This document shows positions 53,639 through 63,478 of a DNA stretch of 64,000 nt, one piece after another (the first letter of the stretch is position 1; the number at the start of each line of letters is the position of its first letter). This DNA is from Raineyella antarctica (GTDB lineage Bacteria; Actinomycetota; Actinomycetes; Propionibacteriales; Propionibacteriaceae), in NCBI RefSeq assembly GCF_900092135.1, contig NZ_FMYF01000001.1:256883-320882 (forward strand), written 5' to 3'. The position numbers and the translations under genes are program-made. The notes under the pieces are model-generated. The model did no database searches. It saw nothing but the letters and a program-made list of their open reading frames with translations, and was not told the origin of the DNA.

Positions 53639-54005
53639 GGGCGTCGGAACACCCTCCCAGCCCCGGAATCCCGGCAATTGCTGACAACCGGGCCTCCGGA
53701 TTTATTTCCACTCCTTCGCTGGTGGTATTCCTTTACAGGTGTCCTGTCGGCGTGCGGGACAGCACAGGCGTGAGGGCCGTCCGATCGTTCGGATGCCCGC
53801 CTGTCGGGCGGTCGATGACGATCCGTGCCCGGGCCGAGGCCGCTGTCGATGCGCCGGGACCCCACCCCTTGGGAATCCGTGATCGGTGCTGCTCACTCCT
53901 GCCTCCGCGGATGCAGACCGATTCCCGTCGCGGCGCGCGCTCGACGTACGCCGATCCCCGCTCCGGCGCCCTGGCTCCGGGACACCCACGTCACAGGAGG
54001 TAGCA
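53639..54005. other. intergenic region before the M20 amidohydrolase
   Basis: 367 nt. The first part has an unusually AT-rich patch (53697-53740) with TTTACAGGTGTCCTG; short dyads follow, including GCCCGCCTGTCGGGC near 53798. AGGAGGT (53996-54002) is the amidohydrolase ribosome-binding site. Open frames here have no recognisable product. Likely holds the amidohydrolase-MFS promoter and an operator. Confidence 0.35.
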
Positions 54006-55199
54006 GTGAACGCAGCCGAAGCAGTCCTCGCCGGATCAGGCGGGACCACGGCCTGGCAGGAGGAGCTGTACAAGGACCTCCACCGCCACCCCGAGCTGTC
54101 GATGCAGGAGAGCCGGACCGCCGCCACCATCACCGAGCGACTGGCGGCCTTCGGGTACGAGGTGAAGCAGGTCGGTGGTGGCGTGGTCGGTGTCCTCGCC
54201 AACGGCGAGGGCCGGAACGTGCTCTACCGCGCCGACTTCGACGCGCTGCCCGTCACCGAGGACACCGGTCTGGAGTACTCCTCGACGGTCCAGGGCGTCA
54301 TGCACGCCTGTGGCCACGACATGCACGTGGTCGCGGCGCTGGGCGCGGCCGAGCTGCTCGCCGCCCGCCGGGACGCCTGGTCGGGCACCTACATTGCGCT
54401 GTTCCAGCCCGGTGAGGAGACCGCAGCCGGGGCGCGGTCGATGGTCGAGGCCGGACTGGCCGACCAGATCCCGCACCCCGACGTCGCGATGGCCCAGCAC
54501 GTGCTGACCAAGCCCGGGGCCGGCCACGTCGGCACCGCCGCCGGTCCGGTGCTGTCCGCCGGTGACTCCATCCGGATCACCGTCTTCGGCAAGGGCTCCC
54601 ACGGGTCCATGCCCCAGCTCGGCGTCGACCCGGTGGTGCTCGCCGCCTCCATCGTGATCCGGCTCCAGACGATCGTCTCCCGCGAGATCTCCCCGAGCGA
54701 CTTCGGCGTGGTGACCGTCGGCAGCCTGCAGGCCGGTTCCAAGAGCAACATCATCCCGGACCGGGCCGAGCTGCTGCTCAACCTGCGTACGTACGACACC
54801 GCCGTCCGCGAGAAGATCGTCGCCGCCGTCGAGCGGATCGTGCGGGCCGAGTGCGAGGCCTCCGGCTCCCCGCAGGAGCCCACCTTCGAGTACTACGACC
54901 AGTACCCGCTGACCAGCAACGACGTGGAGACCAACACCGTCGTCACCTCCGCCTTCGTGCAGCACTTCGGTGCCGACCGGGTCGAGCACCTCGACCCGAT
55001 CACCGCCAGCGAGGACTTCAGCAACATCCCCGACCAGCTCGGGGTGCCGTACGTGTACTGGGGCCTGGGTGGCTTCCTGCCCGGCATGCCCGTCTTCCCC
55101 AACCACAACCCCAGATTCGCACCCGCGATCCAGCCGACCCTGGCGACCGGCACCGAGGCCGTCGTCGTGGCCGCGATGGCCTACCTCGGAAAGAACTGA
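54006..55199 (+). CDS. M20D family amidohydrolase
   Basis: 397 residues. Metal-site motifs VMHACGHDMHV, LFQPGEETAAG and a late TASEDFSNIP, with the dimerisation domain GKGSHGSMPQLGVDPV in between. Matches the IAA-amino acid/hippurate hydrolase-type amidohydrolases that cleave N-acyl amino acids. GTG 54006 has AGGAGGT 4-5 nt upstream. Stop and the MFS start are 1 nt apart, so uptake or export and hydrolysis are probably linked. Confidence 0.92.
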   Translation: MNAAEAVLAGSGGTTAWQEELYKDLHRHPELSMQESRTAATITERLAAFGYEVKQVGGGVVGVLANGEGRNVLYRADFDALPVTEDTGLEYSSTVQGVMHACGHDMHVVAALGAAELLAARRDAWSGTYIALFQPGEETAAGARSMVEAGLADQIPHPDVAMAQHVLTKPGAGHVGTAAGPVLSAGDSIRITVFGKGSHGSMPQLGVDPVVLAASIVIRLQTIVSREISPSDFGVVTVGSLQAGSKSNIIPDRAELLLNLRTYDTAVREKIVAAVERIVRAECEASGSPQEPTFEYYDQYPLTSNDVETNTVVTSAFVQHFGADRVEHLDPITASEDFSNIPDQLGVPYVYWGLGGFLPGMPVFPNHNPRFAPAIQPTLATGTEAVVVAAMAYLGKN

Positions 55200-55200
55200 C

Positions 55201-56691
55201 ATGACCACTACCGTGATGAAACCGACCGACACCGGCTACAAGGGCACCGAGAAGCTCCTCTGGGGCATCGTCCTCGCCGTCGTCACCTACTGGCTGTTCG
55301 CCGGCACGATGGGAACCGTCGCCGTCAACGTGCTGGCCAACCTGAACCGCGGCGGGGAGGTGATGAGCGCCGACGGGATGAACCTGGCCGTCGCCATCAC
55401 CGCCCTGTTCTCCGGGATGTTCATCGTGGTCATGGGCGGCGTCGCCGACAGGATCGGCCGCGTCAAGATCACCCTGGTCGGCAACCTGATGGCCATCGTC
55501 GGCTCGTTGCTGGTCGTCCTGGCCACCGGCAACGCCTCGCTGCCGCTGATGCTCGCGGGCCGTGCGATCCAGGGCTTCTCGGCCGCCTGCATCATGCCCG
55601 CCAGCATGGCGCTGGTGAAGACCTACTGGGACGGCGCCGCCCGCCAGCGCGCCGTGTCGATGTGGTCCATCGGCTCCTGGGGCGGTAGCGGCCTGGCAGC
55701 GATCTTCGGCGGCTACATGGCCACGATGGTCAACTGGCGCGCGATCTTCATCGTCTCGATCATCGTCTCGGTCGTCTCCATCCTGATGATCGTCGGCACT
55801 CCGGAGTCCAAGGTCGCCGCCACCGGCGAGAAGAAGCGCTTCGACGTCGCCGGCATGCTGGTCTTCATGGTCACCGTGCTGGTCCTGCTGGTCGTGCTGA
55901 CCTTCGGCGGCAAGTTCGGCTGGGGTTCCCCGCTCACCTTGGTTCTCGCCGCGGCCGCCGTGCTCGGCATCGTCGGCTTCCTGCTGGTCGAGCGCGGGGC
56001 CGAGCAGCCCTTCGTCGACTTCAAGCTCTTCGAGAACCGTACGTTCACCGGCGCGACCATCTCCAACTTCATCCTGAACGCCTCCATCGGCATGCTGATC
56101 GTCTCCCAGCAGCTGCTGCAGCTCGGCGGCAGGATGAGCGCCTCCCAGGCGGGCCTGCTGACCCTCGGCTACGCGATCACCATCATCGGGTTCATCCGGG
56201 TCGGCGAGAAGCTGCTGCAGCGCTTCGGCCCGCGCAAGCCGATGGTCTGGGGCTCGCTCATCGTCGGCCTGGCCGTGATCCTGCTGCTGCCGACCAACCT
56301 GCTGCTCGAGCAGTACAAGGTCCTGGCCATCATCAGCTACGCGCTGTTCGGTCTCGGCCTGGCCTTCTACGCCACCCCGTCGACCGACGCCGCACTCTCC
56401 AACCTGCCCGCGGCCCAGGCCGGCTCCGGCGCGGGCATCTACAAGATGGCCAGCTCGCTCGGCGGCGCCATCGGTGCAGCCGCGTCGCTGGTGCTATTCA
56501 CCGGCTTCGCCAAGGGCGGGCCGATCCAGCTGGTCGGCAACGTGCTGGTCAACCACGGCCTCACCGTCAACGTCGCCGTCCGGCAGGCCGCGTTCATCGC
56601 CCTGCTGTTCAACCTCGTCATGGTGGCCCTGGCCGTCGTGTCGATCATGTCCACCGTGCCCAAGGGCCGGGAGGTCGAAGCGCAGCGCTGA
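55201..56691 (+). CDS. MFS transporter, DHA2-like
   Basis: 496 residues, 14 predicted helices. Motifs GGVADRIGRVKITLVGN (motif A), LAGRAIQGFSAACIMPASMAL and WSIGSWGGSGLAAIFGG (motif C region). Cotranscribed with the M20 amidohydrolase, so an amino-acid conjugate or its product is a reasonable substrate guess. Followed by a GC-only hairpin. Confidence 0.92.
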   Translation: MTTTVMKPTDTGYKGTEKLLWGIVLAVVTYWLFAGTMGTVAVNVLANLNRGGEVMSADGMNLAVAITALFSGMFIVVMGGVADRIGRVKITLVGNLMAIVGSLLVVLATGNASLPLMLAGRAIQGFSAACIMPASMALVKTYWDGAARQRAVSMWSIGSWGGSGLAAIFGGYMATMVNWRAIFIVSIIVSVVSILMIVGTPESKVAATGEKKRFDVAGMLVFMVTVLVLLVVLTFGGKFGWGSPLTLVLAAAAVLGIVGFLLVERGAEQPFVDFKLFENRTFTGATISNFILNASIGMLIVSQQLLQLGGRMSASQAGLLTLGYAITIIGFIRVGEKLLQRFGPRKPMVWGSLIVGLAVILLLPTNLLLEQYKVLAIISYALFGLGLAFYATPSTDAALSNLPAAQAGSGAGIYKMASSLGGAIGAAASLVLFTGFAKGGPIQLVGNVLVNHGLTVNVAVRQAAFIALLFNLVMVALAVVSIMSTVPKGREVEAQR

Positions 56692-56737
56692 GAGCGCTCT
56701 GCCCGTGCACCACGGCTCCCGAGAGGATGTCCTGGGG

Positions 56738-56786
56738 CCCCGCCCCGCCCCGGTCCGGGGCGGGGCGGGGCGGGGCGGGGCGGGGC
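56738..56786 (+). repeat. GC-only palindrome running into (GGGGC)6
   Basis: 16-nt arms CCCCGCCCCGCCCCGG and its exact complement are separated by a single T (56738-56770), so a long hairpin can form, probable terminator of the M20-MFS operon. The right arm is part of six consecutive GGGGC units (56757-56786), which could instead form a G-quadruplex with one-base loops on the plus strand. Confidence 0.75.
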
Positions 56787-56904
56787 GCCGGGTGGATCGG
56801 GGCCACGTACGATCCGAAATGTTAGAGTCGGCTGCCGCATCCGCAGCGCGGCTCGTCACCTCGTGCGGTGAGCGGGAGGCCGCTCCCGGGAACGGAGTCC
56901 CCCG

Positions 56905-57468
56905 ATGACCGAGCTCTACCTCGTCCGCCACGGCCAGACCGAGTGGAGCAGGACGGGTCGGCACACGTCGATCACGGACCTCGACCTCACCGAGACCGGG
57001 GTGGCGCAGGCCGAGGCGCTGCGTACGCGCCTGAACCCCGCCGACTTCCAGCTGGTGCTGAGCAGCCCACGGCTGCGGGCCCGCCGGACCGCCGAGCTGG
57101 CGGGCTTCGGGGACCACCTGGAGGTCGAGGAGGACCTGGCCGAGTGGTACTACGGTGACTTCGAGGGCCTGACGAGCGACCAGATCCGCCAGCAGCACCC
57201 CGGCTGGCGGATCTGGTTCAACGGCTGCCGCGGTGGGGAGTCGGCGGACCAGGTCCGGGCCCGGCTGACCCGGGTGGTGGCCCGGGTGCGCGCCTCCGGG
57301 GCGGAGCGGGCGATCTGCTTCGCGCACGGGCACTCGCTGCGCGTCCTCGCCCTGAGCTGGCTGGACTTCCCGCTGATCTTCGGGCAGAGCTTCCCCCTGG
57401 AGGTCGCCAGCGTGTCGGTGCTGGGGCGGGAGAAGGAATCGCCGGCCGTGATCCGCTGGAACAGCTGA
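56905..57468 (+). CDS. histidine phosphatase family protein
   Basis: 187 residues of the phosphoglycerate-mutase-like superfamily: phospho-acceptor LVRHGQTEWS (H9), LSSPRLRARRTAELAGF, EWYYGDFEGL and second histidine in FAHGHSLRVLALSW. Similar to acid phosphatase or 2,3-bisphosphoglycerate-type enzymes; substrate unknown. The TRIC-type gene follows after 3 nt. Confidence 0.92.
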   Translation: MTELYLVRHGQTEWSRTGRHTSITDLDLTETGVAQAEALRTRLNPADFQLVLSSPRLRARRTAELAGFGDHLEVEEDLAEWYYGDFEGLTSDQIRQQHPGWRIWFNGCRGGESADQVRARLTRVVARVRASGAERAICFAHGHSLRVLALSWLDFPLIFGQSFPLEVASVSVLGREKESPAVIRWNS

Positions 57469-57471
57469 GCA

Positions 57472-58176
57472 GTGAACGACGTCACCCCAGACACGCTCTT
57501 CCGCACGGTCGACCTGATCGGCGTGGTCGCCAACAGCCTGCTCGGCGGTGCCGTGGCCCGCGGGCGCGGCTACGACATGATCGGGTTCCTGTTCCTGGCG
57601 ATCAGTTCGGCGCTCGGCGGCGGCATCATGCGCGACGTCATGCTCAGCATCGGGTTCCCGGTCGCGCTGACCGACCCGTTCTACCTGACCGGGGCGATCG
57701 CCGGGGCGGTCATCGCGTACTTCATCGTGCTCGACGACAAGTTCTCCCGGGTGCTGCTCTCGGTCGCCGACGTGCTGGCCCTGGGATGCTGGTCGGCGAC
57801 CGGCGCGTCGAAGGCCCTCGCCGCTGGACTCGGCTGGGTCCCGGCGATCTTCATCGGTGTCCTGACCGCCGTCGGCGGCGGCGTGCTCCGCGACGTGATG
57901 ACCAACCAGGAGCCGTCGGTCTTCGGAGGGCAACCGGTGTACGCCACGCTGTCCATCTTCTCCAGCATCGCGATGGTCGTGCTCCAGAGCAACGGGCTGT
58001 ACGCCTGGGGCATGGGGCTGGCGATCGCGCTGGCCGGCGTCCTGGGCCTGCTCGCCCGCTGGCAGAACTGGCAGCTTCCGGGCGCGGCGACCCTGGTGCT
58101 GCCCCGACCCAGCCTGTCCGGGCGGCGCCGACCCGCGTGGTTGCGCCGCAGGCGAGCAGACGAGGACGAGGACTGA
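57472..58176 (+). CDS. TRIC-type cation channel family protein (UPF0126/YadS)
   Basis: 234 residues, seven helices in two repeats, each with a Gly-rich kink: SALGGGIMRDVM (about 47-57) and TAVGGGVLRDVM (132-143). Prokaryotic TRIC homologues form trimeric K+ or Na+ channels. The C-terminal tail is basic then acidic (RRRRADEDED). GTG start immediately after the phosphatase stop suggests coupling. Confidence 0.92.
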   Translation: MNDVTPDTLFRTVDLIGVVANSLLGGAVARGRGYDMIGFLFLAISSALGGGIMRDVMLSIGFPVALTDPFYLTGAIAGAVIAYFIVLDDKFSRVLLSVADVLALGCWSATGASKALAAGLGWVPAIFIGVLTAVGGGVLRDVMTNQEPSVFGGQPVYATLSIFSSIAMVVLQSNGLYAWGMGLAIALAGVLGLLARWQNWQLPGAATLVLPRPSLSGRRRPAWLRRRRADEDED

Positions 58177-58227
58177 ACCCGCTCCCGGGCCCGGTGCGTC
58201 CGCGCCCAGAGGCGGCATAATGGCCCC

Positions 58228-59079
58228 ATGCCCGAAGCCCCCGAGCTCGATGCAGCCGCCGCGTTCCTGCGCGAGCGGGGGACCGGGCGGGCCGTCACCG
58301 GCGTCGAGGTCGGCGACATCAACGTCCTGAAGACACCCACCCCGGTGGCCGACCTGGTCGGCCGGCGCCTGGAGCAGGTCCGGCGCCGCGGCAAGTTCCT
58401 GCAGCTCGACTTCGAGGGGCTGTGGCTGGTGGTGCACCTGGCCCGGGCCGGTTGGTTGTCCTGGGCCGAGCCCGCCCCGGCCAAGCCGGTGCGGATGGGC
58501 CGCGGGCCGGTGTCCCTTCGCGTACGCCTGGAGCCCGACGCGGCCCTGGTCCTCACCGAGGCCGGCACGCGCAAGAGCGCGGCGGCCTACCTGACCCCCG
58601 ACCCGGACGGCCTTCCGCAGGTGGCGGGCCTCGGGCCCGAGGCGGGCGAGCTCGACCGTGACCGGTTGGCGGCGGTCCTGGCCGGGACGACCTCACGGGT
58701 CAAGACGGTGCTGACCGACCAGGGGGTCCTCGCCGGGATGGGCAACGGCTGGTCCGACGAGGTCCTGCACCGGGCCCGGCTCTCGCCCTTCGCCACCGCC
58801 AACAGGCTGGCCCCGGAGGCGGTCACCGCGCTGCACCAGGCGATCGCCGCCACGTACGCTGCGGCCGCCGAGGCGATGGACGGCGTGGCCCCCGACAAGC
58901 TGAAGGCCACGAAGAAATCGCTCTACCGCGTGCACGCCCGCACCGGTCTGCCCTGCCCCGTCTGCGGGACGGACATCGCCGAGGTCGCCTTCGCCGAGAA
59001 GTCGCTGCAATACTGTCCGACCTGCCAGACCGGAGGCCGTCGACTCAACGATCGGCGGATGGATCGGCTGCTGAAGTAG
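58228..59079 (+). CDS. Fpg/Nei family DNA glycosylase
   Basis: 283 residues. After Met removal Pro2 and Glu3 provide the catalytic end (MPEAPELDAAAAF); RRRGKFLQLDF supplies the conserved lysine; a zinc finger closes the protein (C243, C246, C263, C266). The arginine usual before the second CxxC is replaced by lysine (AEKSLQYCPTC), and HLARAGWL replaces HLRMTGRL, so substrate range may differ from MutM. CATAAT lies 6 nt before the ATG: leaderless. Confidence 0.92.
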   Translation: MPEAPELDAAAAFLRERGTGRAVTGVEVGDINVLKTPTPVADLVGRRLEQVRRRGKFLQLDFEGLWLVVHLARAGWLSWAEPAPAKPVRMGRGPVSLRVRLEPDAALVLTEAGTRKSAAAYLTPDPDGLPQVAGLGPEAGELDRDRLAAVLAGTTSRVKTVLTDQGVLAGMGNGWSDEVLHRARLSPFATANRLAPEAVTALHQAIAATYAAAAEAMDGVAPDKLKATKKSLYRVHARTGLPCPVCGTDIAEVAFAEKSLQYCPTCQTGGRRLNDRRMDRLLK

Positions 59080-59096
59080 TCGATTACGCTTCTCGG

Positions 59097-60320
59097 GTGA
59101 TCAACGACAAGAAGCAGTTCTCGCTCGGATTGCTGCCGCGCATCCTCATCGCGATCGTGCTGGGCATCATCACCGGGCTGTTCTTCCCCGACGGGCTGAC
59201 CCGGGTGTTCGTGACGTTCAACGGACTGTTCGGCAACTTCCTGTCGTTCATCATCCCGCTGATCATCGTCGGCCTGATCACCCCGGCCATCTCCGAGCTC
59301 GGCCGGGGCGCCGGCAAGTGGCTGCTCGCCACCGCGGCGATCGCCTACGGGTCGACGTTGTTCGCCGGCTTCTTCGCCTACGGGGCCAGCATGCTGTTCC
59401 TGCCCCGGGTGCTGGCCGGCCGTAGTGCCGTCACCCTGGCCAATCCGGAGGACGCGCTGCTGGCGCCGTACTTCAAGGTCGAGATGCCCCCGCTGCTGGG
59501 CGTGATGTCGGCGCTGATCCTGGCCTTCGTCGTCGGGGTCGCCCTGACCGCGATCCACGGCGACGTGCTGGAACGCGGGTTCGCCGAGTTGCGCGACGTG
59601 GTCAACAAGGTCATCTCGTCAGTCATCATCCCTCTGCTGCCGCTCTACATCTTCGGCATCTTCCTGAACATGACCGCCGCCGGTGAGGTCTTCACCGTGA
59701 TCAGCACCTTCCTCGGCGTCATCCTGATGGTCTTCGCCCTGACGGTGGTGCTGCTGCTGATCCAGTTCAGCGTCGCGGGCGGCCTGGCCCGTCGCAACCC
59801 GCTGAAGATGCTGCGTACGATGCTGCCCGCGTACGCCACCGCCCTGGGAACCTCGTCCTCGGCCGCCACCATCCCCGTCACGCTGCGCCAGACGATCCGC
59901 AGCGGCGTCTCCGAGCCGGTCGCCTCCTTCGTCATCCCGCTGTGCGCGACGATCCACCTGGCCGGCTCGACCCTGAAGATCACCACCTTCTCGCTCGCCG
60001 TGATGATGCTGTACGGCATGCACATCAGCCCGGCAGTCATCGTCGGGTTCATCTTCATGCTGGGCATCACGATGGTGGCCGCCCCCGGTGTTCCCGGTGG
60101 TGCGATCGTCACGGCCGCCGGGCTGCTCAGCAGCATGCTCGGGTTCACCGAACCGCAGGTCGGCCTGATGATCGCGACCTACATCGCCATCGACTCGTTC
60201 GGCACCGCCACCAACGTGACCGGTGACGCCGCGATCGCGACGGTCATCGACACCTTTGCGAAGCGCTCGCCGATCACTGCGGAGGAGATCCTCGACGCCG
60301 AACTGGACGCGGTGGAGTAG
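59097..60320 (+). CDS. dicarboxylate/amino acid:cation symporter (DAACS)
   Basis: 407 residues of the GltP/DctA family: LLPRILIAIVLGIITGLFFP, the serine-rich reentrant loop GTSSSAATIPVT, GSTLKITTFS and FGTATNVTGDAAIA (the NxxGD motif region that binds cation and substrate). Uptake of glutamate, serine/threonine or C4-dicarboxylates. TACGCT (59085-59090) lies 6 nt before the GTG. Confidence 0.93.
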   Translation: MINDKKQFSLGLLPRILIAIVLGIITGLFFPDGLTRVFVTFNGLFGNFLSFIIPLIIVGLITPAISELGRGAGKWLLATAAIAYGSTLFAGFFAYGASMLFLPRVLAGRSAVTLANPEDALLAPYFKVEMPPLLGVMSALILAFVVGVALTAIHGDVLERGFAELRDVVNKVISSVIIPLLPLYIFGIFLNMTAAGEVFTVISTFLGVILMVFALTVVLLLIQFSVAGGLARRNPLKMLRTMLPAYATALGTSSSAATIPVTLRQTIRSGVSEPVASFVIPLCATIHLAGSTLKITTFSLAVMMLYGMHISPAVIVGFIFMLGITMVAAPGVPGGAIVTAAGLLSSMLGFTEPQVGLMIATYIAIDSFGTATNVTGDAAIATVIDTFAKRSPITAEEILDAELDAVE

Positions 60321-60390
60321 GTCAGGGCGGCCGGCGGGCGGATCCAGCCAACCGGACACCTCCGACCCCGGGCGAACCTACGCTGAGGCC

Positions 60391-60819
60391 ATGATCGAAC
60401 AGCAGTCCCGACCCATCGGTTACTGGGCCAAGCACCTCGACACGCTGATCAACCGGGCGTTCGAGCAGGCCCTTCAGGACGACGACGTCACCCGCCGCCA
60501 GTGGCAGGTGCTCAGCACCCTCTCCTGGGGTGGACGCTCCGCGGAGAGCCTGCACGAGACCCTGGACGCGTTCCGGTGCGACGAGGGCGACTCCCTCGAT
60601 GCGGCGATCAAGGCCCTCGAACAGCGGGGATGGCTGGTCGCGCGCGACGGGATCCTGGCGCTGACCACCGCGGGGGAGACCGCCTGCGAGGACCTCCGCC
60701 AGGACGTCGACAAGGTCCGGGCCGACATGAGCCGCGGGATCAGTCCCGAGGACTTCCGGATCGCTGTCGACACGCTGCAGGCCATGTGCGACAACCTGTC
60801 GCCCGCCCACAAGGACTGA
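60391..60819 (+). CDS. MarR-like winged-helix regulator
   Basis: 142 residues. Helical N-terminus (IGYWAKHLDTLINRAFEQAL), DVTRRQWQVLSTLSW, a DNA-binding part with LDAAIKALEQRGWLVARDGI and LALTTAGETA. The fold matches MarR though the recognition helix is atypical. TACGCT (60379-60384) lies 6 nt before the ATG. Neighbouring symporter gene is a candidate target. Confidence 0.85.
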   Translation: MIEQQSRPIGYWAKHLDTLINRAFEQALQDDDVTRRQWQVLSTLSWGGRSAESLHETLDAFRCDEGDSLDAAIKALEQRGWLVARDGILALTTAGETACEDLRQDVDKVRADMSRGISPEDFRIAVDTLQAMCDNLSPAHKD

Positions 60820-60841
60820 CAGCCGGACGGCTCCCCGGAGC

Positions 60842-63478
60842 TCACAGCTCCACCAGCTCGGCTCCCGCCAGTCCGGCGTAGCGGTCGGTGTGGCAGGTGA
60901 ACAGGATGACCTGGGAGGTCTGGGAGGCCAGCGACAAGGCGCGGCAGATCGTCTGCAGCCGGTGCCGGTCGGAGTAGCCGAGCGCGTCGTCGAGCATCAC
61001 CGGCACGCCCTCGACAGGATCGACGAGCATCGCGGTCGCCAGCCGGATCAGGATCACCAGCTGTTCCTTGGCGCCGGTCGAGAGCTGCTCGAAGGCCAGC
61101 GTCGTCCCCTTCAGCCGGCGCTCGGTCACGGTCAGGGCGTCGTCGACGGTCACTCCGAAGCCGGGATCGCCGTACGTCGCCCGGCCCAGCTCCTCGATCC
61201 GCTCGCGGAACGGCGCCACGTACGCCGCCCGGACCGCCCGCTGGCGGGCCATCAGGGTGCGCTCGAGCAACAGGGCCGCCTCCGCCCGGCGGGTCATCGC
61301 CTCTAGGGCCCGTTCCGCCGCGACCAGCCCGGTCTGCGCTCGGTCGTAGTCCGCCTGGCGTTGGTCGCGTCCCATCACCCGCAGCCGGGCGTCCAGTTCC
61401 GTGCGCTTCTCCCCCAGGGCCTGCCGGCGTCGCTGGGTCGTCTCCAGGGCCGTCGTGACGTACTCGTGCCGGGCCGTGACGGTCTCGGCATCGAGCCCGC
61501 GGAGCACGTCGACCGCCGCTGCGGCCCCTGCCTCGGCTGCGGCCATCGCATGGCGCGCCTCGGCCAGGGCCAGGTCGAGGGCGTCGTCACCCTCCTTGGC
61601 CCGGGCCGCGTCCAGTGCCGCCCGGCGGTCGGTCAGCGTGGATCGCTGGTTGGTCAGCTCCCCGGACAGCTGCTGGAGCCGGGTGCTCCGAGCGGCCAGG
61701 TCCTCGCGCGTAGTGCTCGCGGCGGTGTGCGCCGCCACCAGGGCACTCCGGGCCTCCGCGAGGCCAGCGGCGATGCTCGTGGCACGGGCCTCGGCCTCGG
61801 CGAGCGAGCCGGGCAGCGGGGTGGTGCCGGTCCGGGTGGAGCCGTAGCTCCTCGTCCTGGCGTCCAGGTGCTCGACCTCGTCGCGCAGCGTGGCCTCGTC
61901 ATCCTTGCGCAAGATGGCGTCCCGGTCGGCCTCGGCGTCCGCGATGGCGCGGCTGGCGGACTCCGCGTCCAGGTGACGGGACCGTGCCTCCTCCGGGTCG
62001 GCGACCCCGAGGTCGGCGAGCAGGTCGGCGACCAGCTGGCGGGCGCTGCGGGCGGCTTCGGCCCGCGTCTCGGTGGCGGACTCGGGGGCGACCGTGATCC
62101 GCCACTGGCCAGGGATCTCGACGGTGGTCTCACGGACCACCGGGGTCTGCCAGTCACCGGTCAGGTCGGTCGGCTCGCCGTCGAGGACCAGCGTGCCGCC
62201 GTCGCCCAGGGGCGTGACGGACAGGTGGGCGCTGCCGACCCCGATCGCCACCTCGGCGCTCCTTGCCGCGTCGACGGCCCGCTCGATCTCGGCCAGCTGC
62301 TGTGTCGTCACCGCCCGGTCGGCCGCCTCGCGCAGGCCGGAGATGCGCTTGCGGAGCTCGTCGAGCCTGTCGAGGGTGATGCGCAGGTCGGCGAGGCGGC
62401 CGAGGTCGAGCAGGTGGGTACGGTCGTCGGTGGCCACCTGGTCCTCGTCCCGGGCCAGGTCCCAGGCCTGCTGGGCGGCGTCGTGCGCTGCCTCGGCCTC
62501 CCGGGCACGCTCGCGCGCCGGGGCGAGCTCCTCCTCGGCCCGGGCGATCGCCGCCGTCAGCCGATCGACCTGCGACTCGGCCTCGGCCACCTGGTCACGC
62601 AGGTCGGCGCGCTGCTCGTGGCGTGCCGCGACGGCCTCGTGGTGGCGGGTCGTCCGCTCGACCGCCTGCTCGGCCTTCTCCAGTTCCGCGTGGGCGGAGG
62701 TGATGGCGACCAACTGCTCGGCCAGCCCGTCGCACTCGAGCAGGTGGTCGGCGACGAGGTCATCGAGGTGCGCGAGGTCGTCCAGGACGATCGCCAGCTC
62801 CGACTCGGTCGTGGCCACCTCGTCGAGAGCGGCCCGCGTGCCGGCGACCTCGGCCCCTGCCTCCTCGGCGGCGGTCTGGAGGGCTCGGTAGTCGGCGTTC
62901 GGCTTGCTGCGGGTCGCGGTCCAGTACCGGTCCGCTTCTGCCTGCACCCGCTCGACGAGGCTGTCCGCCTCGGGGTCCTCCATACTGGTGCCCCCGGCCT
63001 GGGCCTCCAGGGCCCTGCGCAGGACGGTGCTGCCACCGAACCCGACCGCCTCCAACTGGCTGGCCTGCATGATCCGCATGGCCTTCCAGAGCGTCGTGTC
63101 GGAGTTCTCCCACAGCGCCGTGGCGGCATCGTGGGCCTCGCCGCCGGTCACCGCACGACCTTGCCGGGGCCCGCTGACGAAGCGCAGGGTGGTGGCGGGC
63201 TGCTTGAGCCACTGCTTGCGGTAGACGACGCGCTCGCCGGCCACGGTGAACTCGGCCTCCACCACGATGGGGTCGTCCCGGTCCACCGGCTTCGCCTCGC
63301 GGATGGTCTTCGTCCTGCTGGAGTCCTTGAGGCTGATCAGCGCGTCGAAGGCCTCGATCATCGAGGTCTTGCCGACCTCGTTGCGGCCCTGGACGACCAC
63401 GACTCCGGTGTCCGGCACGCTCAGGTCACGGGTGTCGATCGCCTTGAAGTTCTCGATGTGCAGCCGGTGCAGTCTCAT
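60842..63478 (-). CDS. SMC/Rad50-like ATPase (SbcC/YhaN-like)
   Basis: 878 residues. N-terminal P-loop GRNEVGKTSM (K37) after LHIENFKAIDTRDLSVP, two long Ala/Glu/Arg-rich coiled coils around a central domain, and the C-terminal signature LSTGAKEQLVILIRLA with Walker B VPVMLDDALGYSD. The protein is shorter than SbcC and resembles YhaN-type DNA-repair ATPases. The ATG overlaps the TGA of the metallophosphoesterase gene (ATGA), so the two probably form an Mre11/Rad50-like complex. Confidence 0.88.
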   Translation of the reverse strand: MRLHRLHIENFKAIDTRDLSVPDTGVVVVQGRNEVGKTSMIEAFDALISLKDSSRTKTIREAKPVDRDDPIVVEAEFTVAGERVVYRKQWLKQPATTLRFVSGPRQGRAVTGGEAHDAATALWENSDTTLWKAMRIMQASQLEAVGFGGSTVLRRALEAQAGGTSMEDPEADSLVERVQAEADRYWTATRSKPNADYRALQTAAEEAGAEVAGTRAALDEVATTESELAIVLDDLAHLDDLVADHLLECDGLAEQLVAITSAHAELEKAEQAVERTTRHHEAVAARHEQRADLRDQVAEAESQVDRLTAAIARAEEELAPARERAREAEAAHDAAQQAWDLARDEDQVATDDRTHLLDLGRLADLRITLDRLDELRKRISGLREAADRAVTTQQLAEIERAVDAARSAEVAIGVGSAHLSVTPLGDGGTLVLDGEPTDLTGDWQTPVVRETTVEIPGQWRITVAPESATETRAEAARSARQLVADLLADLGVADPEEARSRHLDAESASRAIADAEADRDAILRKDDEATLRDEVEHLDARTRSYGSTRTGTTPLPGSLAEAEARATSIAAGLAEARSALVAAHTAASTTREDLAARSTRLQQLSGELTNQRSTLTDRRAALDAARAKEGDDALDLALAEARHAMAAAEAGAAAAVDVLRGLDAETVTARHEYVTTALETTQRRRQALGEKRTELDARLRVMGRDQRQADYDRAQTGLVAAERALEAMTRRAEAALLLERTLMARQRAVRAAYVAPFRERIEELGRATYGDPGFGVTVDDALTVTERRLKGTTLAFEQLSTGAKEQLVILIRLATAMLVDPVEGVPVMLDDALGYSDRHRLQTICRALSLASQTSQVILFTCHTDRYAGLAGAELVEL

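Noticed and set aside
53614-54003. Protein-coding frames in the gap before the M20 amidohydrolase
   Set aside because: Arg/Pro/Ser-rich translation, no domain, and overlap with the ABC ATPase 3' end and the amidohydrolase ribosome site.
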